64,000 bases of DNA from Bacteroidia bacterium (GTDB lineage: Bacteria; Bacteroidota; Bacteroidia; B-17B0; Aurantibacillaceae): assembly GCA_016787785.1 (NCBI GenBank), contig JAEUTO010000004.1, positions 124,001-188,000 on the forward strand, read 5' to 3'. Below are positions 16,256 to 25,494 of the stretch, piece by piece; position 1 is the first letter of the stretch; each line of letters opens with the position of its first letter. The translations under genes were made by a program, and so were the position numbers. A model generated the notes under the pieces. That model saw only the letters and a program-made list of their open reading frames with translations, made no database searches and was not told the origin of the DNA.

Positions 16256-18436
16256 ATGAATGAAAATAAATATGCGAAATCCTTCGTTCATACTCAAGCA
16301 AGGAACATTAGATATCTCTTTATTGTTGATTCTAAAATAGATACAGATGATTTATTAGGCTTATTTTACAATAATCAACGCTTATGGGGTGGCAGGTTTA
16401 ATCCTATTGTCCCTTCATATAATGGTGAAATATCAATGGAGTACATTGAACTCGCAAAGATATTTGACCCAGATGTTGTTGTTCATCCAATCGGTTATAA
16501 TCTTGAGAAAATTACGGATCATTTTAGTACATCCCAATTTAAAGAATCATATAATGTTAAAGATTTCTCTCTGGAAGGATTAAATGCCAGCTATCTTTTA
16601 AATACTGAAGATGAAAATTATACTCTACTCTTTGAAAGCTATTTATATAAGTCAATGCCTAGTTTATATGATTTCTATAAATTAAATTTTGGTTTTCTTT
16701 ATACGGAAAACAACGAGGTGACGAGGAAGTTTGAGAAAAAAACAATAAACAGAGAGAATCAGCAAGAATTAAATGAAATACTAGCCTTTGGCAACCTAAT
16801 TTATATATCAACACTATCACGAGCAAATGTGAAAAGGCCAATATTGAATTCAAAGATAAATGTTGAGGCACAGTTTGAATTAATTATTTCTGATGATGAA
16901 AATCAATTTAATGATTTGATCTATTTTTGGAATAGAACGTTGTATTCAAAATATGAACCTAATTCATTGTTGCATATTTATTTGACAAGAAGTCAATTAA
17001 AAGAACTCCTTAAGAATCCAACGGAAGCATTCTTTACAGCTATAACCGCTGGGGGTCCAGAGCACCAAGTAAATATTGTCTCCCATAGTATTACAGAGGA
17101 TGAATTGAATGAGTTTAGGATTAAACTGAACGCCTGGGATGGCATTGAATTATTTAAGGTTGAAAAAATGAGTATTTTCCCTTTTAAACATGATGATTTA
17201 TGGGGAGATAATAATAGTTATGATGAGTTAGTGTTTAAGCAGTCCTTAAATGGTAACGAAGATCTGATTCATCTACCAAGCCTTTCCTTCTACAATAGCA
17301 ATCAGATTTTTGGAGATTGGGCAGTTGACATTTTACTTGAAAGAACCGAGGATATATATCTAAATAGAATTTTATTGCCTTGCAAACCAAACTTAACATT
17401 ATTGTTTTGTATAAGTAGAAATGGAAGAATTAATTCCAGGCATCAAATCTCACAATTTGTTAATTATGAAATCAAATCTTTGGATTTTACAATTCCTTCA
17501 GACGAAGAAATCTTTAGAAATATCATCTTGAAAGAGTATGACTATCACGATGACAAAAAATTAATTGAAAAAATTGAAGTAAGTGATGTGGGAATGCGTT
17601 TGTCCGCACTTTTTAATTTATTTGATTATAATTTTCGTGACATGCAATATTTTTTTCAAAATGAATTATGGATAAATATTTTCAGTGGCATAAGCATTAA
17701 AGAGGATGAGGATAGAATGAAAATTAGTAAAGGTGTGGTAAGCTTTAAAGATTTAATGGCTGAATATAAAGATACAAGTGCAGTAAAAAATAGAGATTTT
17801 GAAGAGGCGTCTTTAAAAGAGGGGCTTACTTTTGATTTAAATAAGCTAGTTAAGAGTGGTGCATATTTTATTGGAAATAAAATTAAATGTGAAAACTGCG
17901 GCTCATCTCTGTGGTATGGTCTACAGGAAATAAGTAATACATTTCAGTGTAAGGGATGTATGAATGATATTAGGGTTCCTATTGAATCTCCTGTATATTA
18001 TAAAATAAACGATGTCATAAAAAACAATTTGATATCAAACTCAGGATCGAAGAAAAATACACATGGCAACTATACCGTACTGGCCACATTATTTTCATTA
18101 AGAGCAAAATCTGAAACGAGCTTTTATTTTTTACCAAGTCAAAATTATTTCAAACGAAATTCAAATAATCCATTTTCCGATATTGACATTATCTGTATGA
18201 GCGATGGAAAATTAATTATTGGTGAAGCAAAAAATTCCTTTTCGGATTTTACTAATAGAGAAATTGATAATTTGGTATTTTTAGGTGACTATATAGATCC
18301 TGATGTAATAGTTTTGGCTTACAATGAAGGTGATATTGGACGCTTAGATGCTCAGGTTCAGAAAATAACGGATCGGCTTAAAAATAAAAATATAGAAGTA
18401 AAACCTCTTAAGGTGGCTGATCCGTTTTTTATTTAA
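16256..18436 (+). CDS. Zinc-ribbon and PD-(D/E)XK nuclease protein
   Basis: A 726-aa protein of no recognised family. The first 540 residues are mixed alpha/beta. Around residues 545-575 a zinc ribbon is visible: Cys-Glu-Asn-Cys-Gly, then Cys-Lys-Gly-Cys. The C-terminal 120 residues carry a restriction-endonuclease-like core with Asp-Ile-Asp-Ile-Ile near residue 642, a Gly-Glu-Ala-Lys strand near 655, and a helix after it, the D...ExK catalytic pattern. It heads a unit with two further effector-like genes (15 nt gap, then a 4-nt overlap). Likely a cytosolic nuclease that recognises a nucleic acid or protein through its N-terminus. The nuclease call comes from the motif only. Confidence 0.65.
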   Translation: MNENKYAKSFVHTQARNIRYLFIVDSKIDTDDLLGLFYNNQRLWGGRFNPIVPSYNGEISMEYIELAKIFDPDVVVHPIGYNLEKITDHFSTSQFKESYNVKDFSLEGLNASYLLNTEDENYTLLFESYLYKSMPSLYDFYKLNFGFLYTENNEVTRKFEKKTINRENQQELNEILAFGNLIYISTLSRANVKRPILNSKINVEAQFELIISDDENQFNDLIYFWNRTLYSKYEPNSLLHIYLTRSQLKELLKNPTEAFFTAITAGGPEHQVNIVSHSITEDELNEFRIKLNAWDGIELFKVEKMSIFPFKHDDLWGDNNSYDELVFKQSLNGNEDLIHLPSLSFYNSNQIFGDWAVDILLERTEDIYLNRILLPCKPNLTLLFCISRNGRINSRHQISQFVNYEIKSLDFTIPSDEEIFRNIILKEYDYHDDKKLIEKIEVSDVGMRLSALFNLFDYNFRDMQYFFQNELWINIFSGISIKEDEDRMKISKGVVSFKDLMAEYKDTSAVKNRDFEEASLKEGLTFDLNKLVKSGAYFIGNKIKCENCGSSLWYGLQEISNTFQCKGCMNDIRVPIESPVYYKINDVIKNNLISNSGSKKNTHGNYTVLATLFSLRAKSETSFYFLPSQNYFKRNSNNPFSDIDIICMSDGKLIIGEAKNSFSDFTNREIDNLVFLGDYIDPDVIVLAYNEGDIGRLDAQVQKITDRLKNKNIEVKPLKVADPFFI

Positions 18437-18451
18437 CTCGAAATGTAAAAA

Positions 18452-19516
18452 ATGGAAAAAACTTTAGAAATGCAATGGCACGTTTATGATCTTGACTTAA
18501 ATAGAGCTCTTCGCCAAGCTATTACCCAAATAGAAAGGAAAAATTATGTTTTTAAAAAAAACCCTTTCCTATCTGATAAAGATTTCATTGATAATATGAA
18601 AACAACCATAAAGGTCTATTGCGAACATCGGGGCCTCGATTCAAATCATTACTTAAATAATTCACGAGCACCACTTCTTGTTAGCTATGAGGATGAAGCA
18701 TATGAAAGCTATCTTTCTTTTTGCTTGGTAGCCTATGATGTTCCAAAAATCGGCTTCTTTCTTGACTATCAAAAACAAAAATATGCTGGAAAGGAAAATT
18801 TTGTAAACCTTATTGAATTCATAATTTATGAATATATAAAAGAAAATAGCGCTTTTGATTTGGAAGCCAGGTTAAATAAAATATGCGACTGGGTTGAAAA
18901 GCAAAAGGCAACAAACCTGAATAAAAAAGGAGTTAAACTAAAAAAAATAAAATATAGCGAAATTTTAAAAGCTCTTTATGAAGGAGGGCTAGATGTCGAA
19001 AAAAACCCATCGCTTTATATCAATAAACACGAAGAAGAAATAAGAGATGTATTTAAATATGGATTAAAGGGGGGCTTTAAAAATTTATCTATCACTGGTG
19101 AAACAAAGAATGCAAAGGGCAAAACCGATATTCTCATTACGCAATCTGACGGCACAAACATTTTTGTTGGAGAATGGAAAGTATGGAGTGGCGAAAAACT
19201 TTTATTAGAAGCAATAACACAGGTTTTAAATAATGGAAGTGCCAATGATTCTTGCTTGGCCTTAATAGTCTTAGTTAAGAAGAAGGGCTTTGTTGATATC
19301 GTTAAAAAGATAAAGAAAATAATACCGAATCATCCACAACATAAAGAATTTGTTAAGGATAGAGAAACTTATTCCTTTAGCTATAAATTTTCTCGCCCTA
19401 CTGATAAAAACAATATTGTATCGCTAGAAGTTATGGCATTTCATTGTGATTTAAAATCTGCAAAACCAGCTAAAAAAGGTTCATCCAAAAAAAGTAACCT
19501 TAAACCAAACAAATGA
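18452..19516 (+). CDS. PD-(D/E)XK-type nuclease with Lys-rich tail
   Basis: A 354-aa protein. The N-terminal 200 residues are helical. A restriction-endonuclease-like core follows: Gly-Lys-Thr-Asp-Ile-Leu-Ile near residue 224, Phe-Val-Gly-Glu-Trp-Lys near 237-240, and a Gln-bearing helix (EAITQVL), fitting D...ExK...Q. The last 20 residues are a Lys/Ser-rich tail that could tether it to nucleic acid, like the tail of the STAND protein at 6679-10812. Its stop overlaps the start of the HEPN gene (ATGA, 19513-19516), indicating translational coupling. Confidence 0.65.
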   Translation: MEKTLEMQWHVYDLDLNRALRQAITQIERKNYVFKKNPFLSDKDFIDNMKTTIKVYCEHRGLDSNHYLNNSRAPLLVSYEDEAYESYLSFCLVAYDVPKIGFFLDYQKQKYAGKENFVNLIEFIIYEYIKENSAFDLEARLNKICDWVEKQKATNLNKKGVKLKKIKYSEILKALYEGGLDVEKNPSLYINKHEEEIRDVFKYGLKGGFKNLSITGETKNAKGKTDILITQSDGTNIFVGEWKVWSGEKLLLEAITQVLNNGSANDSCLALIVLVKKKGFVDIVKKIKKIIPNHPQHKEFVKDRETYSFSYKFSRPTDKNNIVSLEVMAFHCDLKSAKPAKKGSSKKSNLKPNK

Positions 19517-20955
19517 ATACAACTGAAAAACAACTAGTAGTTAAAGCATCCTTTGACACAATCCTTAAACTAACCAGTTTTAGTGAAGTCCTTGTAAATA
19601 TTCCAACTTATCACATTAAAGGGGCTAAAGCTACATTTAAAAAATTTGAAAATGGAGGCCTTGATATAAAGATAGAAAATGTAAGAGATGTTTTTGAAAA
19701 ACCAATTGATCTGGAAGTATTAATTGGTGATGATATTTATTATATCTATGGCTTGGATATTGTAAAGAGAGCAACACAAGTGTCAAGAAAAGAAGGTGAG
19801 TCAATGTATACGGGCACACTAACTCACTATGGACATGCACAATCATTGAAAATTAACATCAATGGCAATTTTAAGAATAATGATACTGTATACTATAGGT
19901 ACATTACACCTAGTTACAAAAACGCAATCCACTATTATTTGGAAACTGAAACCTTCTCCATTGATGAAACAAGATATAGACATGGAAAGTTCTCTTTTTC
20001 TGTTGATGGTATTTCATTGGATATGTATGAAACGCAATATGAAAAAAAAACATATCTCATAATAGATTCTACATCACCAATAACTTTAGATGGTTTTTCC
20101 AAGATATGTCACTCTGTAATGATAGCATATGGACTACCTACTGCAACATTCCACCAAAACGAATGCTATTTCCTTAACTCAAGAGATGCTGACTTTGCAA
20201 ACATCTCCTCGATGGTGTACCAACAATTAAGACCAACCATCGCAAGCATATATAATCCCATATATTCTAATCCTCGTGGATATACAGATGATAATGATTT
20301 AATTAAAAAATTTGGAGTGGAGTTTGAGGTTATTAAGCCTGACTTTTTCTCGATGCTATGCACAAGAGTTCATAAGGAAGAAAGTTACGCTACTTTGATT
20401 TTATTAGTTCTTGAGGCCAATGCAGCTTCTTTAATTCTAAAACCTGCTGGTTATTCAGTAGCCCTTGAGAAACTCACAAATATAATTGTAGAAGAAAATA
20501 AAGGCCTAAAGCCAATAGCAGATAAAGTTTTGGCTGGTAAATTTAAAGATGATCTAAAGGCAGTATTAAAGGTTTATGCTGACAAGATTACAGCAAACGG
20601 AACTGACGATCCAATAAAAATACTTACAAAAAATATAGATAAAATTAATAACCCCACAAATAGAGATAAGCTTATTAAGCCCTTTGAGATTTATGAAATA
20701 AAGCTAAATGATTATGACATTCAAGCCATAGACCATAGGAATAATTTCTTACATGGTCGGCATGTGAATATGAAAGAAAATGCCACTGGGACTGATTACT
20801 TAGAAGTCTTTCATGTTTCTTTGAGATTGAACGCATTAGTAAACAAACTCATCTTTAAACATCTTGGATATAAGGGCTGGCTAGTAAATTACGTAAAGCG
20901 ACATGAAAACCAATTTAGCTTTCCTATTGAAGAAGAATTGTTTATTGAGATTTAA
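19513..20955 (+). CDS. HEPN-motif protein, ApeA-like architecture
   Basis: A 480-aa protein. The N-terminal 200 residues are beta-rich and the C-terminal 200 helical. At residues 409-414 is Arg-Asn-Asn-Phe-Leu-His, followed by Gly-Arg: the canonical R-N-x-x-x-H motif of HEPN ribonucleases. A beta N-terminus with a C-terminal HEPN domain and about 480 aa resembles the single-protein defence system ApeA, but direct homology is not shown. HEPN RNases usually cleave tRNA or mRNA when triggered. The start overlaps the upstream nuclease gene by 4 nt, so the three genes are co-produced. Confidence 0.65.
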   Translation: MNTTEKQLVVKASFDTILKLTSFSEVLVNIPTYHIKGAKATFKKFENGGLDIKIENVRDVFEKPIDLEVLIGDDIYYIYGLDIVKRATQVSRKEGESMYTGTLTHYGHAQSLKININGNFKNNDTVYYRYITPSYKNAIHYYLETETFSIDETRYRHGKFSFSVDGISLDMYETQYEKKTYLIIDSTSPITLDGFSKICHSVMIAYGLPTATFHQNECYFLNSRDADFANISSMVYQQLRPTIASIYNPIYSNPRGYTDDNDLIKKFGVEFEVIKPDFFSMLCTRVHKEESYATLILLVLEANAASLILKPAGYSVALEKLTNIIVEENKGLKPIADKVLAGKFKDDLKAVLKVYADKITANGTDDPIKILTKNIDKINNPTNRDKLIKPFEIYEIKLNDYDIQAIDHRNNFLHGRHVNMKENATGTDYLEVFHVSLRLNALVNKLIFKHLGYKGWLVNYVKRHENQFSFPIEEELFIEI

Positions 20956-21019
20956 ATTCAAGTTATTCTGAAGGAAGAGATGTGCTTTTAATATATAATT
21001 TAAAATATAATAAAATACT

Positions 21020-22000
21020 ATGCAGCTATATATAATAGGAAATGGATTTGACAGGTATCATGGTTTAAATACAAGCTATCAGTCCTTTGGGTTTTACCTT
21101 CAAGATAATTACTCAGACATTTATGATATGCTTATACAATATTATGGCCTTCCTGAGCTTGATAGAGATGATGACAGTAGTTTTAACGACCCTTTATGGT
21201 CTGTTTTCGAAGCAACACTTGCTGGGCTAGATTCCGAAATTGTTCTTGAGGAGTTTATAGGCTCTCTACCAAATCTCTCAAGCGATGATTTTCGTGAAGC
21301 AGACAGAAGTGATTTTCAATATGCAATAAAAAGTGTGGTCGAAAATTTAACTACAAAAATGTTTAAAGCATTTAAGGAATTTATCCTTAAGGTCAAATTT
21401 CCAGGGGAAATAAACGAGCTCAGGCTTAATATTAATACAGGTGCTCGATTTTTAAACTTTAATTATACAAATTCTCTTGAGATACTATATAATGTTTCTC
21501 CAAGTAACATTCTATACATTCATAACAGTGCCAATATAAAAGATTCTATATTAATTCTTGGACATGGAACTGACCCAGAGAATTTCAAATTTAAAGAACC
21601 AGAACCGCCAGAAGGCCTTTCTGAAGAAGAATTATGGGAGTGGAGAGATCGAGAAGGAGATAATTTTGATATATCTTATGAATGGGGAAAGGATGAAATA
21701 GAAACTTACTTTACCAAATCCTTTAAACACACCAATAAAATAATATCAGACAACTTATCCTTTTTTAACTCCCTATCCAACATCAACGAAGTAATAATAC
21801 TTGGTCATTCATTAGCGGATGTAGATAAAGCTTATATCGCTAAAGTATTTAATTCGATTAAAGAAGGCGCAAACTGGTCAGTATCTTATTATAGCGATTG
21901 GGAAAAAGAATCACATATTGAAAAATTAACTACTCTAGGAGTTAATCCAAATAAAATGAAACTTTTTAAGATGAACGAAATAAAAAAAACTAGCATATAG
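21020..22000 (+). CDS. AbiH-family abortive infection protein
   Basis: A 326-aa protein matching the AbiH pattern: the N-terminal Leu-Tyr-Ile-Ile-Gly-Asn-Gly-Phe-Asp-Arg-Tyr-His-Gly (residues 3-15), Phe-Leu-Asn-Phe-Asn-Tyr-Thr-Asn near 144-151, Ile-His-Asn soon after, and GHSLADVD near 262-269. AbiH was found as a lactococcal phage abortive infection protein; its biochemistry is not well defined. The gene begins 64 nt after the HEPN gene and is followed after 5 nt by a Cys/His-rich partner, so the two are likely one transcript. Confidence 0.85.
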   Translation: MQLYIIGNGFDRYHGLNTSYQSFGFYLQDNYSDIYDMLIQYYGLPELDRDDDSSFNDPLWSVFEATLAGLDSEIVLEEFIGSLPNLSSDDFREADRSDFQYAIKSVVENLTTKMFKAFKEFILKVKFPGEINELRLNINTGARFLNFNYTNSLEILYNVSPSNILYIHNSANIKDSILILGHGTDPENFKFKEPEPPEGLSEEELWEWRDREGDNFDISYEWGKDEIETYFTKSFKHTNKIISDNLSFFNSLSNINEVIILGHSLADVDKAYIAKVFNSIKEGANWSVSYYSDWEKESHIEKLTTLGVNPNKMKLFKMNEIKKTSI

Positions 22001-22005
22001 AATCA

Positions 22006-23043
22006 ATGGAAATGGAACATTTGGAATACTACAAAGCTACAAGTGAATGTAAACGGAATGCCGAAAAAAGTATAAATACATGTTTCCATCCAGGTTGCCA
22101 AAATAAATCCATTAATTCACATATACTCCAAAAAAACGGTATTCTTTCTTCAATTGCTCCGGATAAACATCTTTGGCAAATTGAGGAAAGCGACTTCGAT
22201 GAAGGCCTTTTTAAATTCCAACAAAGAGGTTTAAATGCTATTTTTTGTTTTAATGGATTTTGTAATGAACATGACACCAAATTATTTCAAAAAATCGAAG
22301 GTGGTACAATAGACTTTGATGACTATGAATCTTGCTTACTGTTTACATTAAGAACTCTGTACAATGAAATATATAGAAAGGAAGTAAACATCTTGCACTA
22401 CCAATGTCTAATGGAGAGAATTCCCAAATTTAAGGACAGTGAGCGTTGTAAGGCTCACATGGAAGGTGATAGGAAGGGTATTGAGGATATGCGCTCTACT
22501 GAAAAGGAAATATGGGATGATTTGACCAATAAAACAGAGTCTTTTGTTTTTTCTCACAGAGAACTAAACAGAGTTGAATTATGCATTTCTTCTTTTTATA
22601 CTTATGATACTTCTTTTGAAATGGAAAAATTTAAGGATCACGAAAAACCTTCTGATATATTTATAAATCTATTTCCATATAAAGGAAAATCAGTTTTATT
22701 AATGGGTTATCATAAGCCGGATGAAAAAAAAGTAAAGGGTTATTTTAATGCCTTTTTTAAAGAAAGCGAGAGAAGAATACTAAGGCCAATAACAAATCTT
22801 ATTCTGTTCCAGTGTGAGACCTGGGTTTGCTCAGATAATTTTCATAAAGTTAAGGTTAAAGGATTTGAGCCTTTATTTTATGATGCTATAAAATTTTCTA
22901 CACGTAATTATAATGAGCGAAAGGTTTTTGACATTAATATTTTTGAATCAGATTTTCATTCCAGATTTAGGGCATGGGCTAATGAATTTGTACAACAAAA
23001 ACATTTCATTAATACCAAGATCAGAAGTTGTTCCATAAATTAA
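22006..23043 (+). CDS. Cys/His-cluster protein next to AbiH, possible HNH-like fold
   Basis: A 345-aa protein. Residues 26-41 read Cys-Phe-His-Pro-Gly-Cys with a following Ser-His-Ile-Leu, and about 45 residues later Phe-Cys-Phe-Asn-Gly-Phe-Cys-Asn-Glu-His-Asp. This CxxxxC...SH...C..HD arrangement resembles a zinc-bound treble-clef or HNH-like site, but the catalytic residues are not certain. The rest is alpha/beta and unassigned. It starts 5 nt after the AbiH gene. ATG codons at 22006 and 22012 are both possible. Confidence 0.6.
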   Translation: MEMEHLEYYKATSECKRNAEKSINTCFHPGCQNKSINSHILQKNGILSSIAPDKHLWQIEESDFDEGLFKFQQRGLNAIFCFNGFCNEHDTKLFQKIEGGTIDFDDYESCLLFTLRTLYNEIYRKEVNILHYQCLMERIPKFKDSERCKAHMEGDRKGIEDMRSTEKEIWDDLTNKTESFVFSHRELNRVELCISSFYTYDTSFEMEKFKDHEKPSDIFINLFPYKGKSVLLMGYHKPDEKKVKGYFNAFFKESERRILRPITNLILFQCETWVCSDNFHKVKVKGFEPLFYDAIKFSTRNYNERKVFDINIFESDFHSRFRAWANEFVQQKHFINTKIRSCSIN

Positions 23044-23433
23044 AAGAGCGGAGACCCCACTTAGTTCAGTTCACATTGATTTATTGAGATAGGAAATCAA
23101 ACTATTTAATGTCTTAATTCAAAAAAGCACTCAATGATAATACGCATAAGGACTTTGTTTGATTCTTTTTTTGACCACAGATGTAAAATTTGTAGTGTAA
23201 TATTTTCATTATATTAATATTAATCGATTCTAATTTATTTTTATTGATAAGCATCGATTAAAATGATGGTTATTAATTAAGATGGATATATATCGATACA
23301 AATCGTTTAAAGGCATAATGGGATTATAAAAAGAGAATTAGTTTTAAAACTAACTTTTAGATTGGACATTTAAATAGGTTTATTTAGGTTAGTTAATAAA
23401 CTAATTAATTAGGTTATTAACTAACAACTCCTT
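23044..23433. other. AT-rich convergent intergenic region with ATCGAT motifs
   Basis: 390 bp between the convergent AbiH-partner and NUC genes; no gene seen. It holds several ATCGAT-centred words, including the inverted pair TTAATCGAT (23220-23228) and ATCGATTAA (23253-23261), and a TTAGGTTAGTTAATAAACT-type repetitive stretch at about 23380-23425. No clear terminator with a U-run was found. It may be a replication- or recombination-related site, or simple drift. Confidence 0.4.
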
Positions 23434-24510
23434 TTATAAAGTCACATTGTTCAAATTGTACTGTTTAGTCAATCCACTTTTACCGGTTTTTTTAATTTCA
23501 CTTAGTAATTCTTCAGTGCCGGCTGCGTTTTCGTTTAATAACTTAAAAGATTCTTCTCTTTTTGATTTTAGTCCTTTATTTTCAATTGCATTAAAATGAT
23601 GATGAAAAGCCGCAACGGAATAGGACTTATTTAGTTTTGTACCTCTAATTTCAGTAAATGCTTGTTTTGCATATGGAAAAACAACATCCGGCCAATTAAA
23701 CTTGATTCCGGTAACCTTTTCAATTTCTTTTATTGGAACCTGGTAAGTTTTATGATCGCTGAACTTCAGGTTTTCAAAATAGTCATCTTCTAATTTTGGT
23801 TTTGCTTGCTCTTTTACAAAATGCTCTTCAATAATTAATTTATCTTTAATCCATTCCCATTGACTCATTAAAAATCCAACAGCGTGTATTTTACCATCTG
23901 ATTTTTTCCAGGCAATTACTTTCCAATAAGTAATTGGTATTTTTATACCCTGTTCATTATACTTTACTTTAAAATATTTATCATTTTTATCTAAAACAGG
24001 TCCTGAAAAAACTGAAACATTAGCTATTTTATTTTTTACGCCATGCTCCATAACGTGTTGTTCCAATTCAAACCAAATTCCACCCTTTTGATTAAGCTTT
24101 TTATGCTGAGGTGTACAATTTGTCCATTTAAAAGTATCGATCTCAGCTTTGTCAGCAATTTCAGCATTACCCCAGCAAGGATCAACTCGCCTTACTAAAT
24201 GACCTCTATCAAATGTATTTTCATCCTTACTGTAGAAATGAGCCAAAAGCTGATAACCTTCTTCGATTTGATCTGAGGGTGCCCAAGGTTCGTTCCCTTC
24301 GCGGGGTTTGGCATTATAGTCTTCGCCTTTAATATTTACTGCAGTAAAAATTGGTAATTTCCGATCTTTATGTTGAATAGAGCTATAATGTATATATTTA
24401 ATTTCATGTCCGGCACCTTTTTTTAAAGGAGCACATATTTTTGAATCTACTTCCGGAAGAGGAAGGTTTTTTTCTAAAAATAATTCTGAATAACCAATAT
24501 CTGTTGACAT
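23434..24510 (-). CDS. DNA/RNA non-specific endonuclease (NUC family)
   Basis: A 358-aa protein. The NUC core is clear: Phe-Asp-Arg-Gly-His-Leu (DRGH at 101-104, the catalytic His), Asn131, Pro-Gln near 134-135, Asn140 and Trp-Phe-Glu-Leu-Glu near 146-150, in family order. These beta-beta-alpha-metal enzymes cut DNA and RNA without sequence preference. Most members are secreted, but no signal peptide is visible here, so action inside the cell is likely. It lies 6 nt after the metzincin protease gene. The C-terminal 80 residues are helical and could be an inhibitory or partner-binding segment. Confidence 0.85.
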   Translation of the reverse strand: MSTDIGYSELFLEKNLPLPEVDSKICAPLKKGAGHEIKYIHYSSIQHKDRKLPIFTAVNIKGEDYNAKPREGNEPWAPSDQIEEGYQLLAHFYSKDENTFDRGHLVRRVDPCWGNAEIADKAEIDTFKWTNCTPQHKKLNQKGGIWFELEQHVMEHGVKNKIANVSVFSGPVLDKNDKYFKVKYNEQGIKIPITYWKVIAWKKSDGKIHAVGFLMSQWEWIKDKLIIEEHFVKEQAKPKLEDDYFENLKFSDHKTYQVPIKEIEKVTGIKFNWPDVVFPYAKQAFTEIRGTKLNKSYSVAAFHHHFNAIENKGLKSKREESFKLLNENAAGTEELLSEIKKTGKSGLTKQYNLNNVTL

Positions 24511-24516
24511 CTTATA

Positions 24517-25338
24517 TTATTTTTTTGGATACATTTTTGCCATAAATTTTTTATCGCCTTCTGATAAATCATTATTCCAACCAATTTCATAATCTCCAAT
24601 AGTAATTTCATTAGGTATAGGATACATCATAATGGATTTTTTATCTATTTTGCTTCCTCGAATCAGATCTTTGTCATATTTTGCAAATACCTGCTCATCC
24701 ACTTCTTCTTTAGACCAGCCTTGAGTTTCTTGATAGTATTTATACGCTTTGGTTTTATCCCAAGGAATCTTACCTATTGGATTTGAATGTTCATGGATAC
24801 ATCCCAAGGTATGTCCAAATTCATGCAAAACTACGCGGTGGTATTCTTCGTCATCAGTCGTTGGTGTTAACCAACCTAAATTCATGGTAGGATCTCCGGA
24901 ATCAATTCCCAAAAGTTCGGTTCCAACATATGACCATGAGCCATCGTTTTTGTCAAAGGTTATTCTAATGTCAGCTGGTTTTTTACGCGATTTAAAATCC
25001 AATTCGATATTTACGTGGTCCATCCAAATTAAAGCATGACGTTTAACTCTTTCTTGAACTACTTTACTACCACCCATAAAAGAGGCAGTAAGTGTTCGTC
25101 CGTTCTGCCATTGACTACTAATTTGAATTGCCATTCTTGCAATGTTGCCAAAGTGTTCTGGTTTTTTAATTACATTCTTAAATACATAATCATTTAAAAT
25201 TCCATCATTGGTTTTGTCGATACTAGATGGCCTATTAATTTCATTTTCAATGATCGCATTCTTAGCGTTTTTTATTTTTTTATGTAGTGATGCTTTGCAT
25301 TCACGGCACATTTTAATGTGTAATAAATCATTTTTCAT
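24517..25338 (-). CDS. Metzincin-type zinc metalloprotease
   Basis: A 273-aa protein. HEFGHTLGCIHEH at residues 172-184 gives the metzincin zinc motif HExxHxxGxxH, and Ser-Ile-Met-Met-Tyr about 55 residues later is the expected Met-turn, as in matrixin/astacin-like peptidases. There is no signal peptide; instead the N-terminus has Met-Cys-Arg-Glu-Cys and a basic helix. A cytosolic metzincin is unusual and points to a regulated intracellular role. It is the first gene of a two-gene unit with the NUC nuclease, 6 nt upstream, which suggests that proteolysis and nuclease activity are linked. Confidence 0.8.
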   Translation of the reverse strand: MKNDLLHIKMCRECKASLHKKIKNAKNAIIENEINRPSSIDKTNDGILNDYVFKNVIKKPEHFGNIARMAIQISSQWQNGRTLTASFMGGSKVVQERVKRHALIWMDHVNIELDFKSRKKPADIRITFDKNDGSWSYVGTELLGIDSGDPTMNLGWLTPTTDDEEYHRVVLHEFGHTLGCIHEHSNPIGKIPWDKTKAYKYYQETQGWSKEEVDEQVFAKYDKDLIRGSKIDKKSIMMYPIPNEITIGDYEIGWNNDLSEGDKKFMAKMYPKK

Positions 25339-25380
25339 AAAACATATTTAAGGTTGATTAAAGATAACCCATTTAAAAAA

Positions 25381-25414
25381 TTAAAACACCTACTGCCAGC
25401 AGTAGGTGTTTTAA
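25381..25414 (-). terminator. Bidirectional terminator, 16-bp stem
   Basis: TTAAAACACCTACTGC and GCAGTAGGTGTTTTAA form a perfect 16-bp inverted repeat with a 2-nt centre and A/T flanks on both sides. It separates the lipoprotein gene (ending 25495) from the protease start (25338), so the protease-nuclease pair probably has its own promoter. Confidence 0.75.
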
Positions 25415-25494
25415 TAGCAACTATATGAGTGTTAGAATATTAGGTTTTTTGACCTTAGCTAAATTTAGCCGCTGATAGAATGAAAAGATAATTA

